From Delphinapterus leucas (lineage: Eukaryota; Chordata; Mammalia; Artiodactyla; Monodontidae): a stretch of DNA of 64,000 nucleotides. The DNA is taken from positions 7,429,531-7,493,530 of the forward strand of contig NW_022098045.1 of NCBI RefSeq assembly GCF_002288925.2, in the 5' to 3' direction. Within the stretch, counting starts at the first letter, position 1, and each line of letters begins with the position of its first letter. Both the position numbers and the translations under genes were made by a program. This document shows positions 1-9,661 of this stretch, one piece after another. Under the pieces are notes generated by a model that was not told the origin of the DNA, did not search any database, and was given only the letters and a program-made list of their open reading frames with translations.

Positions 1-439
1 AACAATAAAGACTCTTTTAAAGAGCTATAGCACAGTAGGCCTGTGAGAAGAACCTTTTTTTCCCCTAATGATATATTACTGTTTAAAAAAGAAATCTGGG
101 CTTTTGGCTCTCATTACCAATTTGCATGCTGTTTTGCATACATTTACATATGACATTCCTGAGCCCCTAATTCCAAATATGCGAAGTAAAATAAAATTAA
201 TTAAATAGGGTACATGACTACAGTTGAATTCCAACTCGATGGGAAGGGCATGGCACACACATACAAAATACATAACAGATTTAAAAACCAATCATTCTAA
301 TTGCATTCCAGATGAAGAGCCAGTAACCCTGAAGCTGAAGATGGCTATGCCTCAATTCTTCTTGACAGAGGGCTTGCTAGGGACTCCTTTGGCATATCCT
401 GCCTTTCTGGCTCTCCTAGTCACATCTATTAGAGGTCAC
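1..439. other. Unassigned AT-rich DNA
   Basis: No repeat, RNA gene or convincing coding frame was recognised. Open frames here are short and without familiar motifs. Confidence 0.4.
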
Positions 440-640
440 ATCATCGTCATCATTATCATCAGTCTGCATTTTTAACATTTGTACATGTACATACATGATC
501 TCATTTGATTTTCACATCAATCCTCTGAGGGAAATAACAAGAAATTATTTTCCTTAATTCAGAAATGTAGAACCTGAGAGCAAGAGAGGTTAAATAATTT
601 CCCCAGAAATATGTTTACAGTAAGCAGCAAAGTTGGGGGA
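440..640 (-). repeat. MIR SINE relic
   Basis: Old tRNA-derived SINE in reverse orientation. The order typical of a reversed MIR is visible: 'ctcatttgattttcacatca', then a degraded 'gaggttaaataatttcccca' block. Strongly diverged. The stretch 641-954 beyond it holds nothing I recognise. Confidence 0.5.
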
Positions 641-954
641 AAAAAAGCTGGGATAGTCTACAGTTTACTCCAAATTTTGTGTTCTTTCCTCTACTCCAAG
701 ATGCTTTCCCTATCTCCTCCATCCTAGCTTTGCAAATTAGATTACAGCTGATCAGTGTTTTTGTATTTATTACCCCTTTCCCCAAGCTCTTCTGGGGCTC
801 CCTTATGTAGCCTTTTTCCTTCCATCACTTCATATTCTTAATATTTTAATTTATTCTCTATTTCACTTCCTTGACTTGTTTTAAGAAAAAGATCTTATAA
901 ACTCATTTGTGCTCCAATGTTTATGACTTAATGTACTACAAAGCAATCTTACTT

Positions 955-1430
955 CAGCAAACTTAATGGACACATATTTATGAATTTATTGAGAATCTAT
1001 TATATGCCAAGCACTTCTCTAGATTTTGGGTACAACAACACGGAACAGAACAGTTAAAATATATTGCCCTCTTGGAACTTAAATTTTAGGGTCAGGTGAA
1101 GTGGAGATAGGCAATAAATAAACTGTAAAGTATATCGAATGCTATGGTATATTGATTATAATGCTATAGAAAAAACGCAAGAAGAAAGAGGATAAGGAGT
1201 ACCAGATTTTGGTTGAGATTCGCTGAGTTTTAAATAAAGCATTCAAGGAACGCCTTGATGAGAAAGTGACATTTGAGCGATGACGTGGGGGGGTAGGAAG
1301 TGAGCTCTCTAGAAGTCTGGGGGAAGACTCTTCTGGTCATGTGGAAGAGCAAACAAAGTTTCTGAGACAGGAGTACAACTAGCATATTCAAAGAACAGCA
1401 AGGAGACCATTGTGGCCATTGGAAGGACTT
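955..1430 (-). repeat. L2 LINE 3' region (left part)
   Basis: Reversed L2: 'tttattgagaatctattata', then 'gccaagcacttct', then the 'gccctcttggaactta' block, then 'gtgacatttgagcgatgac' and 'gaacagcaaggagaccattg', in L2 order. It breaks off near 1430; the following L2 motif ('ggatcactctagct') reappears only near 2568, so the element seems split by the LTR between. Confidence 0.6.
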
Positions 1431-2557
1431 GTGCTTTTAACCAAATGGGGAGGAGCAAGTTCCTTCTTCCTCTAACTTTGCGGTCTCCCCCTAGGAACCT
1501 CTCTCCCCTACTGACCAAATCTAGTATTATCATATGCTATAACCCAGCACTATCACCACAAACTGGAGTATAGAAGAGTGAGTTGAGATCTGAGAGAAAA
1601 TTGCCCACAATCAGCACAACTCTCTTTCTTCACCCTTGAAGCTGGGCTGGCTACATGACTTGCTTGACCAATAGAATTTGGCAAATTATATTATTTGATT
1701 GTCAAAGGTAATCTCAAGAGGCAGCTTTTACTTTTGCTCACTTTGGTTGCTACCTTGAGATCACCATGTACTGAAGCCAGTCTATAAAGTCTTAGAGGAT
1801 GAGAAGCCACATGAAGGAGAGCCAAGGCATCCCAGGGGCCATCTTGGATCTGTCGGTTCCCATTGGGAACTAGAGGTATGTGCTCAGCTATATTTCAGGA
1901 TTGCTACACATGAGGGCTGCTGTGTGATTTCTGTTATTCTCCTCAATGAAGAGGAGTGTCTAATGCAGTGCTCCTGTCTCTAGCTCACCATTGTATGAGA
2001 AACAGATGTCTTAATAATTTGAATAACTTGTCTTTTTAGTAAGCAGATCTCTGGATCACAAGGAATGCAGCTAAGGGATCATATCTATATCTGGACCAAG
2101 TGCAGATTGTGGGATAGTGGAGTTTGAGCCTGATGCTGTAGTAATGGGATGAGAGTTAGAGGAGAGGGGTGAGCAATTTTTTTGTATGTGTGAGGAATGG
2201 AAATAATTGTTATCAGAGGGTAGACTGTGATCGATTGAAAAACATGGCTGCATTATTTTGTATCGCCGTTCATCAACATGTGTGGTCTAGCTAGTCTAGA
2301 CTACTGGAGAATGAAAGGATGTGTGGAAAACTGAAGTTCCCTAACCAACAGCTATACCAACCCTCAGACCTGTGAGTAAGGCTGTCTTGGATCTTCCAGC
2401 CCAACTGGAAGTCTCCAGCTGAATGCAGCTGCAGGAGTAAGCCCAGATGAAACCATCAGAGGAACAGCCCAGCCAGCCCACAGAATCAGGAGAAATAATA
2501 AATCATTGTTGTTTTAACTCACTAAGTTTTGGGATGTTTTGACTCACAATGGCAGCC
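1431..2557 (+). repeat. MLT1-like MaLR LTR, composite, inside L2
   Basis: The right end carries the MaLR 3' signature: an AATAAA-type signal within 'gaaataataaatcattgttg', then 'ttttaactcactaagttttg'. The left part (about 1580-1850) has the matching 'gctggctacatgacttgctt' and 'gaccaatagaatttggcaaa' blocks. Roughly 1850-2290 does not match what I recall of the LTR and may be another insertion. Subfamily not determined. Confidence 0.5.
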
Positions 2558-2559
2558 AA

Positions 2560-2800
2560 TAAGCACCATTTTAATAGGATCACTCTAGCTATTTTGTTTA
2601 AGGTTGTCTATAAGGGGCAAGGGTAGGGAAAATATGATAGGAATTGGAGAAGGTAGAGAAGCATAAAGACAAATCAAACATAATCCCTTCCCTCAAGCTT
2701 AAACTGTAAATTTAATTTTAAGAGACATACAAGATTTAAAGCAAAGAAATGGATCTATGATGGTGGATATTAAGGCAACAAGAAGTGAATAAGAAAAGGT
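2560..2800 (-). repeat. L2 LINE (right part of split copy)
   Basis: Starts with 'aggatcactctagctatttt', the L2 block expected directly after the sequence that ends near 1430. This supports one L2 interrupted by the MLT1-like LTR. Only the first ~100 bases are convincing; the right end is a guess. Confidence 0.4.
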
Positions 2801-2879
2801 GATTTTTAAGACCAGGATTATTACCAGTGTCCCTAAAATTAGACAATGCATAAACTATGCATAAAACACTGACTACAGT

Positions 2880-3122
2880 TTCTGGGAAAATAGCATAATA
2901 ATAAAAATTATACATATCATTTGAATGTATTAACTCATATAATCCTCACAATAACCTGTATGAAAGAATATATTCTGAACCCCATGTTATAGGTGAAGAA
3001 ATGTGAGGTTAAGTAACTTACCCCTGTTTTATAGCTAGTAAGAATTGGAGCTGGAGTTCAAACCCAGGCAGACCTGAAATTCTAGAGTCTGTGTTCTGAA
3101 CCATTCACTATGCTATACTTCA
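2880..3122 (-). repeat. MIR SINE
   Basis: Well kept reversed MIR. In order: 'taactcatataatcctcaca', 'gaggttaagtaacttacccc', 'ctggagttcaaacccaggca', 'ccattcactatgctatactt'. The last blocks are the tRNA-like head, so most of the SINE length is present. Confidence 0.75.
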
Positions 3123-4144
3123 AAGCCAAAGAAGACCTTGGGGGAAGGTCTCAGTTAAGTACCTGACATTTATTGAATTTTTATTTTTACTGGATTACTA
3201 TTAAGCATATTACATTTTATTGGATTCTTGATGTGTAGGCACAAGCTCTTTATTTTTTGTCCTTAAAATTATCCCATTTAATAGTTAACTGTGAGACTCA
3301 GTCTACCTATAATGGGTAGAAAAAAGTGACGAAGAATTTTCTAGAGCAGCTGATACTTGAGTTAGGTATTGTAGAAAGAGCAAGCGAAAAATATCTTTCA
3401 AACTTCTGTGCACATCCAAATCCTATCTAGCTTTCAAATCCCAATATAGAGATGTTTTCTACAAAGACAGTTCTGATTTTCCCCACCCTGAAGTAATTGC
3501 TTTCTTCTGAATTTCCTGAGCAATAAATGTCTTTTAGAATATATGTGCTGTCGTATCTGATGTTTGCTTACAGATATGCTGTATCTCTTTTCAGATGGAA
3601 TCCAGGTCTGATTTACGTTTGTATTTCTTTTGTTGCCAGTGGGATGAGTGGATAGATGGGTGGAAGAATGAATGTATGATTAGAGGATGGATGGATGGAT
3701 GAATGAGCGAATCTCATGCTTTCAAACTAATTCACACTCTTAACTCATGTTTTCAACATTCCTAAGGTAATATTTTCTGTAAAAATGTTTTTCTGATGTG
3801 CTGAGATAAATTAAAGGGAAGGTACTGAAACATATCCTAGAATTGTGCAGGTAGGATGCATATGCCATATTGTTTGTCTTGATTACTTATCTTTTCACAA
3901 AAACTACCTAATAATTCTCTTCTGTCTCAAAATTGCCATTTTTTAAAAATCAATTCGTTTTGGGGCATCTATTTTAGTGTCCATATGTAAGGCACTAATT
4001 TACTGAACTGCTGGGCCTTTATTATTTCTAAACAAAGTCTCTCCTACCAAAATATAAGTTAATTGCTTCTTAATTTCTACTATGGAGACCACTTCATTTA
4101 CTTAAAAAAGGTAAATGAGTTACCCAGGACTATCACATAGTTTG
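3123..4144. other. Unassigned; short GGAT/GAAT simple repeat
   Basis: No gene recognised. About 3640-3712 is a degenerate tetranucleotide tract of GGAT/GAAT units. The bases around 3390-3540 have a weak L2/L3-like texture that I cannot confirm. Confidence 0.35.
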
Positions 4145-4294
4145 CAGGGCCCAGCGCAAAATGAAACTATGAGCCCCTTGTTTAAAAATCATGAAGACAT
4201 TCAAGATGGTGACAGGAGAGCATTAAATCAAGTTCAGGGCCCTTCTAAGTGAGTATGTGAGGGTATGGGTTGCATACCCATGAAGTGGGCCCTG
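4145..4294 (+). mobile_element. Small non-autonomous DNA transposon relic (hAT-like)
   Basis: About 150 bases bounded by short terminal inverted repeats: CAGGGCCCA at the left and its complement TGGGCCCTG at the right. The interior ('aatgaaactatgagcccctt', 'gacaggagagcattaaatca') matches a common mammalian short DNA-transposon relic I recall, though I cannot name it reliably. I could not find an 8-bp target duplication, so ends may be off by a few bases. Confidence 0.5.
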
Positions 4295-4439
4295 GAGTTA
4301 CCCACAGCCTTTTCATTCGTAGCCTCGATAAGTAGCTCTTTTACCACATAGGCAGAGTGAAAGACCTAACTACTCCACTTTCCAGTGGAGGGGAAAAAAC
4401 CATTTGATGATAATCACGAAGTGTCACTGAACATGAACA

Positions 4440-5004
4440 CTGAGGGGTCGTTAGGTATGTATATATCTGCTCTGGTTATTGATGTGCTAGGACTTTATTG
4501 AATTTATTTCTACTGGGTTTATGCCAAGGAGTGGACTTGCTGAGTCATGGGTATGCATATGTTCAGCTTTAATGGATACTGCCAAGCAGTTTTCCTAAGG
4601 TATGCAAATTTACACTCACCAGCAGTGTATGAGAGTTCTGATTGCTCCACATTCTTGTCAACACTTAATATTAAAGCCTTTTATATTTTAGCCATTCTGG
4701 TGTGTGTGTAGTAGTACCACATTGTGTTTCTAATGTTCACTTCTTGGATGACAAATAAAATTGAACACTTCTCCGCATGTTTGTTGGATTTTTAGATATC
4801 CTTTATTGAAGTGTCTGTACAAGTCTTTTGGCTATTTTTCTACTGGGTTGCCAGTATTTTTCTTATTTATTTATAGGAAGACTTTATATATTCTGAAGAT
4901 ATGGGTCCTTTCTTGGGTATATGTGTTAATATCTTTTCCCTCTCTGTGGGTGGCCTTTTCGTTCTCTTAATGGTGTTTTTGGATGAACACTGGTTCATAT
5001 TTTT
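4440..5004 (-). repeat. Ancient L1 (L1M-type) 3' ORF2 fragment
   Basis: Reversed L1 ORF2 3' part: 'ctgagtcatgggtatgcata', 'tttacactcaccagcagtgt', 'attctggtgtgtgtgtagta' follow the order seen in the younger L1 near 13.2 kb. Highly diverged. It is cut by the short L1 insertion at 5019-5177. Confidence 0.55.
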
Positions 5005-5191
5005 AAAGCACATCTCTTTTTATTTTTGAATTTTATTTCATTTATTTTTTTATACAGCAGGTTATCATTAGTTATCCATTTTATACATATTAGTGTATAT
5101 ATGTCAATCCCAGTCTCCCAATTCATCACACCACCCCCCTCGTCCAACACCACTTTCCCTCCTTGGTGTCCATACATAAAACACATCTCTT
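5005..5191 (-). mobile_element. 5'-truncated L1 3' end with target duplication
   Basis: A 159-base L1 3' end (5019-5177), with its degraded poly-A read here as T-rich sequence at the left. It is flanked by 14-bp direct repeats: aaagcacatctctt at 5005-5018 and aaaacacatctctt at 5178-5191, one mismatch. It shares its 3' end ('tatacagcaggttatcatta') with the copies at 9583 and 63570, so the three are one L1 subfamily. Confidence 0.8.
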
Positions 5192-5875
5192 AATGGAACA
5201 TTATCAGAAAAAGAACCTAAAAGGACAAAAAGACTGTCTATGAGAAAACGTATGTATCAGCATTTGTGCAAATGATACTAAATTGATAATGATGAAGATA
5301 AAAGTAATAGAAATGTATAGCTAAACAGCAAGAATAACACTGATGATTCATTAAAAGCAAAATCAAAGAATTCTCTATGAAATTGTGGGAACTCCAGCTA
5401 TCTGCATGTGTATGCACAGCAGGATCTTTGTGATATTGCCAAATGCTGTGTGGCAGCCAGACTTCTTAGCAGAATACTAAATGTTCAGTAAATTCTAATA
5501 ACACTTTAATTTTGATCCATAAATACTAAAGTTTAATAACACTTCTTAATTAAGCAGATTATTTGGTATTTAGTTTTTAGACTTTTTTCATACTTAAAAG
5601 AGTCTCTAACACAGGTCTGATTAATTCTGAATAATGAATAACAAATGCAGATTTCTTTGTGGCTTTTTATCTGCATTCAAATTTGCCTGTGGTCAACTGT
5701 AACTTTCAAACTTTTTCCTTCCATAAAAACTTGTGTTAACCAGTCTACACCAAATGTATTTGTATTATTGCTTGCTGCCCCCTAACATAACACAAACTTG
5801 CTTGTGATACATACCTTTCACATACATTTATATTTTGTCATCAAAGGGTATAATTTTGTTTGCTGGCTGTTTGTG
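5192..5875. other. Unassigned AT-rich DNA
   Basis: Nothing recognised: no repeat signature or coding frame of note. Confidence 0.35.
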
Positions 5876-6130
5876 TTCATTCATTTTTCATCCATTCATT
5901 CATTTATACATTCAGTAAATATTAGCTGTACATCTGCTAAGTAGGGGTCGTTTGCAACTTTCATTATTGTGGTCAGAAAAGACCTTAGTGGGAAGGTAAT
6001 ATTTCAGCAGAGACCTGAAAGATGAGGAAGGAGCCCTGGCTACACACAGATGAGCACTCCAGGCAGGGGGACTGAGAGAGCACAGAGCTGGAGGCAAGGG
6101 AGCGCTTGATGGGGATGACATCAATGTTGT
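5876..6130 (-). repeat. L2 LINE 3' region
   Basis: Starts with the ATTC-type L2 terminus ('catccattcattcatttata') followed by degraded 'tcagaaaagaccttagtggg', 'cagcagagacctgaaagatg' and 'gcactccaggcagggggact', the usual reversed L2 order. Confidence 0.6.
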
Positions 6131-6246
6131 TGTAGACACTACATTCATTAGATGTTGAAAGAGTTCTGTGACGATTTTGAGACAATTGAAATCACAGGCA
6201 AAGTTGTGACCTGTGATCAGGAATGAGAGATAAATTGTTTCCACCT

Positions 6247-6249
<3 letters not shown>

Positions 6250-6281
<32 letters not shown>
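6250..6281. repeat. (CA)n microsatellite
   Basis: About 16 uninterrupted CA units, followed by 'aaagcgggggg'. The copy number is probably polymorphic. Confidence 0.95.
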
Positions 6282-6283
<2 letters not shown>

Positions 6284-7724
6284 GCGGGGGGTTACTTTAT
6301 TTCCTGGGCGCTGAATTATTCATAGTTTAAAATTAAGAAAATAATTGTATCAGAGCCTGTTAGAATTCAGTGTGTTAGTATTCCAAAGTTCACAGGGGAG
6401 GCAAAAAGCCCTGTGCTGATTCTGGCGACCTATAGCCACAGACAGATAATGATTACCAGGTGCTGTAGCTTCCAAGGTTCTTCTCTTAGTGTTCCTTTTC
6501 ATACCTTTATTATTCAGGTAAATGAATAACCTGTTAACAAAATTAGCTATTTATTCAACTGATACAATTGAGTATGTTAATAAATGTGATCTTCATAAAG
6601 AAAGAAGCAATAAGACTATTGGTCAGGATTCTATAAACCACTTTTATTACCTTGAAGGTGGGATTTTTGAAAATTATCATGTCCATGTAATTGATATTAA
6701 TCTAGCTCAGAGCAACTTTTCACTATCCTTCTAAAAGGGTAATGATTTTCTGAGAACTCCAATAAAAATATTTTCATAAACATTTGCAGGAATGATCATG
6801 AAACACATCAGAAGAACTAGTGATTACTGAAATATTTGGTTAGCAAGAGTTACTAGAACAGTCTGGAAAAAATCCATCTGCCTAAACAGAAAAACAAAGC
6901 ATCAGATTCACTGCACTGAAATCATTATTCTTTTTCTTATGGAATTCAACGAATATTGAAATCTTAGTTCAATAATTCTCAGCAAATTATACGTGACACC
7001 ATTTACTTGTGAATGTATTTTTCTTACTGCTAATACATTTCTAGAGCCTGCCTTCCTTCCCTTTTCCCCTCCTTTTCTCCCTCCCTGTCTCCTTTCTTTT
7101 CTTCTTTTTTTCTTTCTTTTATGTGTTTTTATTTTTACCTGTGCAACATACCTGATTTGTTTAATCTTTAGGAGGGCAGCTATATGAACTACAATCTCAT
7201 GACTGGCATGCACTCCAGCATTGTGTATTTAGCAATATTATAGGATGTTCCAAGAGCAGTATCCCATAAGAGGTGAGCTAGGCAATCAGTACCCTTTAAC
7301 CAATTGATAATTGTGTAAACAATAAATTTTAATTTTTTCTCTTCCAACCAATAAGTTTACCCTTCTACTTGGTCAAATATGATAGCTTCTTTTAAGCTTC
7401 TAAAAACCTCCTCAAAATTAATATAGGTCTGAATTTTGATGGTAAAGTATCTTGTTTGTAGAATATGACAAAATATCTTGCCAACCAGAATAATACTATT
7501 TGGTGTATGACGTTAACAGTTTTCAAAGTGATTTCTCTTTTGACCTTCTTAGTTATTTACATGTAATTTAATTATTTAGAGTTACTTTTGAAAATGAGAT
7601 TACCTTTCCATTATGTTTATTTGGTTACATGGGATATCCCTAACTCTTTAAATGAAAAAAAAAAAAAAAAACCCACAGGGATTTGGATGCTTGTATATTA
7701 ATGAAAAAGAAGTAGGTTTAACTA
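6282..7724. other. Unassigned; polypyrimidine tract at 7048-7123
   Basis: No gene recognised. 7048-7123 is nearly pure C/T on the plus strand, a long polypyrimidine/polypurine asymmetric tract. An A-run lies near 7655-7671. Confidence 0.4.
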
Positions 7725-8040
7725 GATAATTCATGTAACAAATTTTTATTGTGCACCTACAGACATGACTCTTGTCCTCCTCGAACTTAGAATAGCATAT
7801 GGAAGACAGACTGTTGTGATATTAGCAAAGACTCAAATATATAATCACAAATTGTGATGTGTGGTGGGAGGGAAAAGAAACAGGTTCCGTAAGAGAGAAT
7901 GGGCTGGAGAGGACTTACTTTAAATCTGATGGGTAAAAAAGTCTCCGAAGCACTGACATTTAATCTGAGACCTGAAGGGTATTCCAGGCAAAAGACCAGA
8001 ACGTGGAAAGGCCCCAAAGCAAGTCTTACAACTTTTTTGT
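7725..8040 (-). repeat. L2 LINE 3' region
   Basis: Degraded reversed L2: 'tttttattgtgcacctacag', 'ttgtcctcctcgaacttaga', 'tgacatttaatctgagacct', 'gggtattccaggcaaaagac', 'ggaaaggccccaaagcaagt', all in expected order. Confidence 0.6.
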
Positions 8041-8784
8041 TATATTTCCAGGGAAGGCTCACATTTCCATTTCTATTTCACTCACGGTGTGAGACATATC
8101 TGGAGCAGCTAAAGGATTAACTTGCCTTCATCAATCCTTTTTTCATGGCTTATCCTATTTAAAATGTCAGTGTGGCCTCCAGTGTTAGTGACTCTAGTTC
8201 AGGACTCAATATGTGGTTTAGATATTTTCCACTACTGATAATAGGTTGAACTAAATGAAATCACCATTTTTTGTGGGTCAAAACCAGACGACTGCTGGTA
8301 ATTTCACTTGGTTCCGTCCGCATTTCGCCTTTTGTTCTATGGATCCTAGAAGATCTCTAGTAGTAATTAGATCCCTGGGATGTTTTTGGAGAATAAATTG
8401 GAGAGCATAGACTTGTTTTGAATGTTATTCGCCACCTCAATTTCTGAAAGTATTGATGTTGCTAAGAAAATGGGCTCTATGGAAATACTTTTACCTAACT
8501 TCAGATCATCAAATTATGGAAGGGAATTATGCATACTTTTTACTTTTTATATTTTCGATACATTAGTTTATCAAAACTCCAATACTAAAACATTTTAAAC
8601 ACATAGTGTTTTTAAATATTTTTAATATTTCAGAATATGATATTTTTAATGCAATGTAAAAAAGTTTTGAAGTTCTATAGTTTTGTTAAGTTCAAAATTA
8701 TTATTATCCTTCATTTCTACCACATTTCTACTTTATTGTTATTATTATTTCTTTATTTATACCCTAGAAATCTCTATCAGTATA
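8041..8784. other. Unassigned AT-rich DNA
   Basis: Nothing recognised; very AT-rich around 8520-8760. Confidence 0.35.
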
Positions 8785-8885
8785 TCAAAATCATGTAGGG
8801 AGCTCTTGAAAGATAGATTCTGGGTTCCAGTTAATATATAATTGATATCAACTGAATCAGAATCATTGGGAATCTGCATTTTTCA
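8785..8885 (+). mobile_element. MER5-like hAT-Charlie fragment
   Basis: 'aaaatcatgtagggagctct' followed by 'actgaatcagaatcattggg' and 'aatctgcatttttc' matches the middle of MER5-type non-autonomous hAT elements. The terminal repeats are not evident, so it is partial. Confidence 0.45.
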
Positions 8886-8924
8886 TAATCATCATAGGTA
8901 AGTCTTCCTTACTTTAAAGTGTGA

Positions 8925-9433
8925 AAAAACTTCTCCAACCATACTACTCAGCCATAAAAAAAGAATGAAATAATGCCATTTGCAGCAACATGGATGGACC
9001 TAGAGATTATCATACTAAGTGAAATAAATCAGAAAGAAGACAAATACCATATGATATCACTTATATGTGGAATCTAAAATATGACACAAATGAACTTATC
9101 TACGAAACAGAAATAGACTCACAAACATAAAGAACAAACTTGTGGTTGTCGAGAGAGGGGGTGTTGGGGAGGGATGGATTGGGAGTTTGTGATTAGCAGA
9201 TGTAAACTATTATATATAGAATGGACAAACAACAAGGTCCTACTGTATAGCACAGGGAACTATATTCAATATCCTGTGACAAACCATAATGGAAAAGAGT
9301 ATATAAAAAGAATGTATATAATGTATATATATGTATAATTGAATCGCTTTGCTGTATAGTAGAAATTAACACATTGTAAATCAACTATACTTCAATAACG
9401 TAAATTTAGAAACAAACAAAAATTTCTCCAACC
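8925..9433 (+). mobile_element. 5'-truncated L1 with 16-bp target duplication
   Basis: L1 3' end (8941-9417) beginning in the ORF2 C-terminal stretch ('tactactcagccataaaaaa') and running through the 3' UTR to 'caactatacttcaataacgt'. Direct repeats aaaaacttctccaacc (8925-8940) and aaaaatttctccaacc (9418-9433) differ by one base. Same broad 3'-end type as the copies at 30050 and 33984. Confidence 0.85.
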
Positions 9434-9567
9434 AAATAAATCATAGATGATTGTATATTGGCTTTCCTTTGTTTATTTTAAGTACTTCTGCGGTGTCACT
9501 GAAGAATATATGCAGGTGAGGATTAAATACAGTAGCCGCTACAGATGATAGCAAAAAAGCTTGCTCT

Positions 9568-9661
9568 ACCACTTCAAAATGTTATCTGTTTTTGAATTTT
9601 ATTTTATTTTTTATACAGCAGGTTCTTATTAGTTATCTATTTTATAACCACTTCAAAATGT
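9568..9661 (-). mobile_element. Ultra-short (64 bp) L1 3' insertion
   Basis: Perfect 15-bp direct repeats accacttcaaaatgt (9568-9582 and 9647-9661) enclose only 64 bases. These are a T-rich tail plus the L1 3' terminus 'tatacagcaggttcttatta', so reverse transcription stopped almost immediately after priming. Confidence 0.85.

Noticed and set aside
5912..6280. 122-codon minus-strand frame starting with a Cys-Val run
   Set aside because: The Cys-Val run is the translated (CA)n microsatellite and the rest overlaps an L2 relic.
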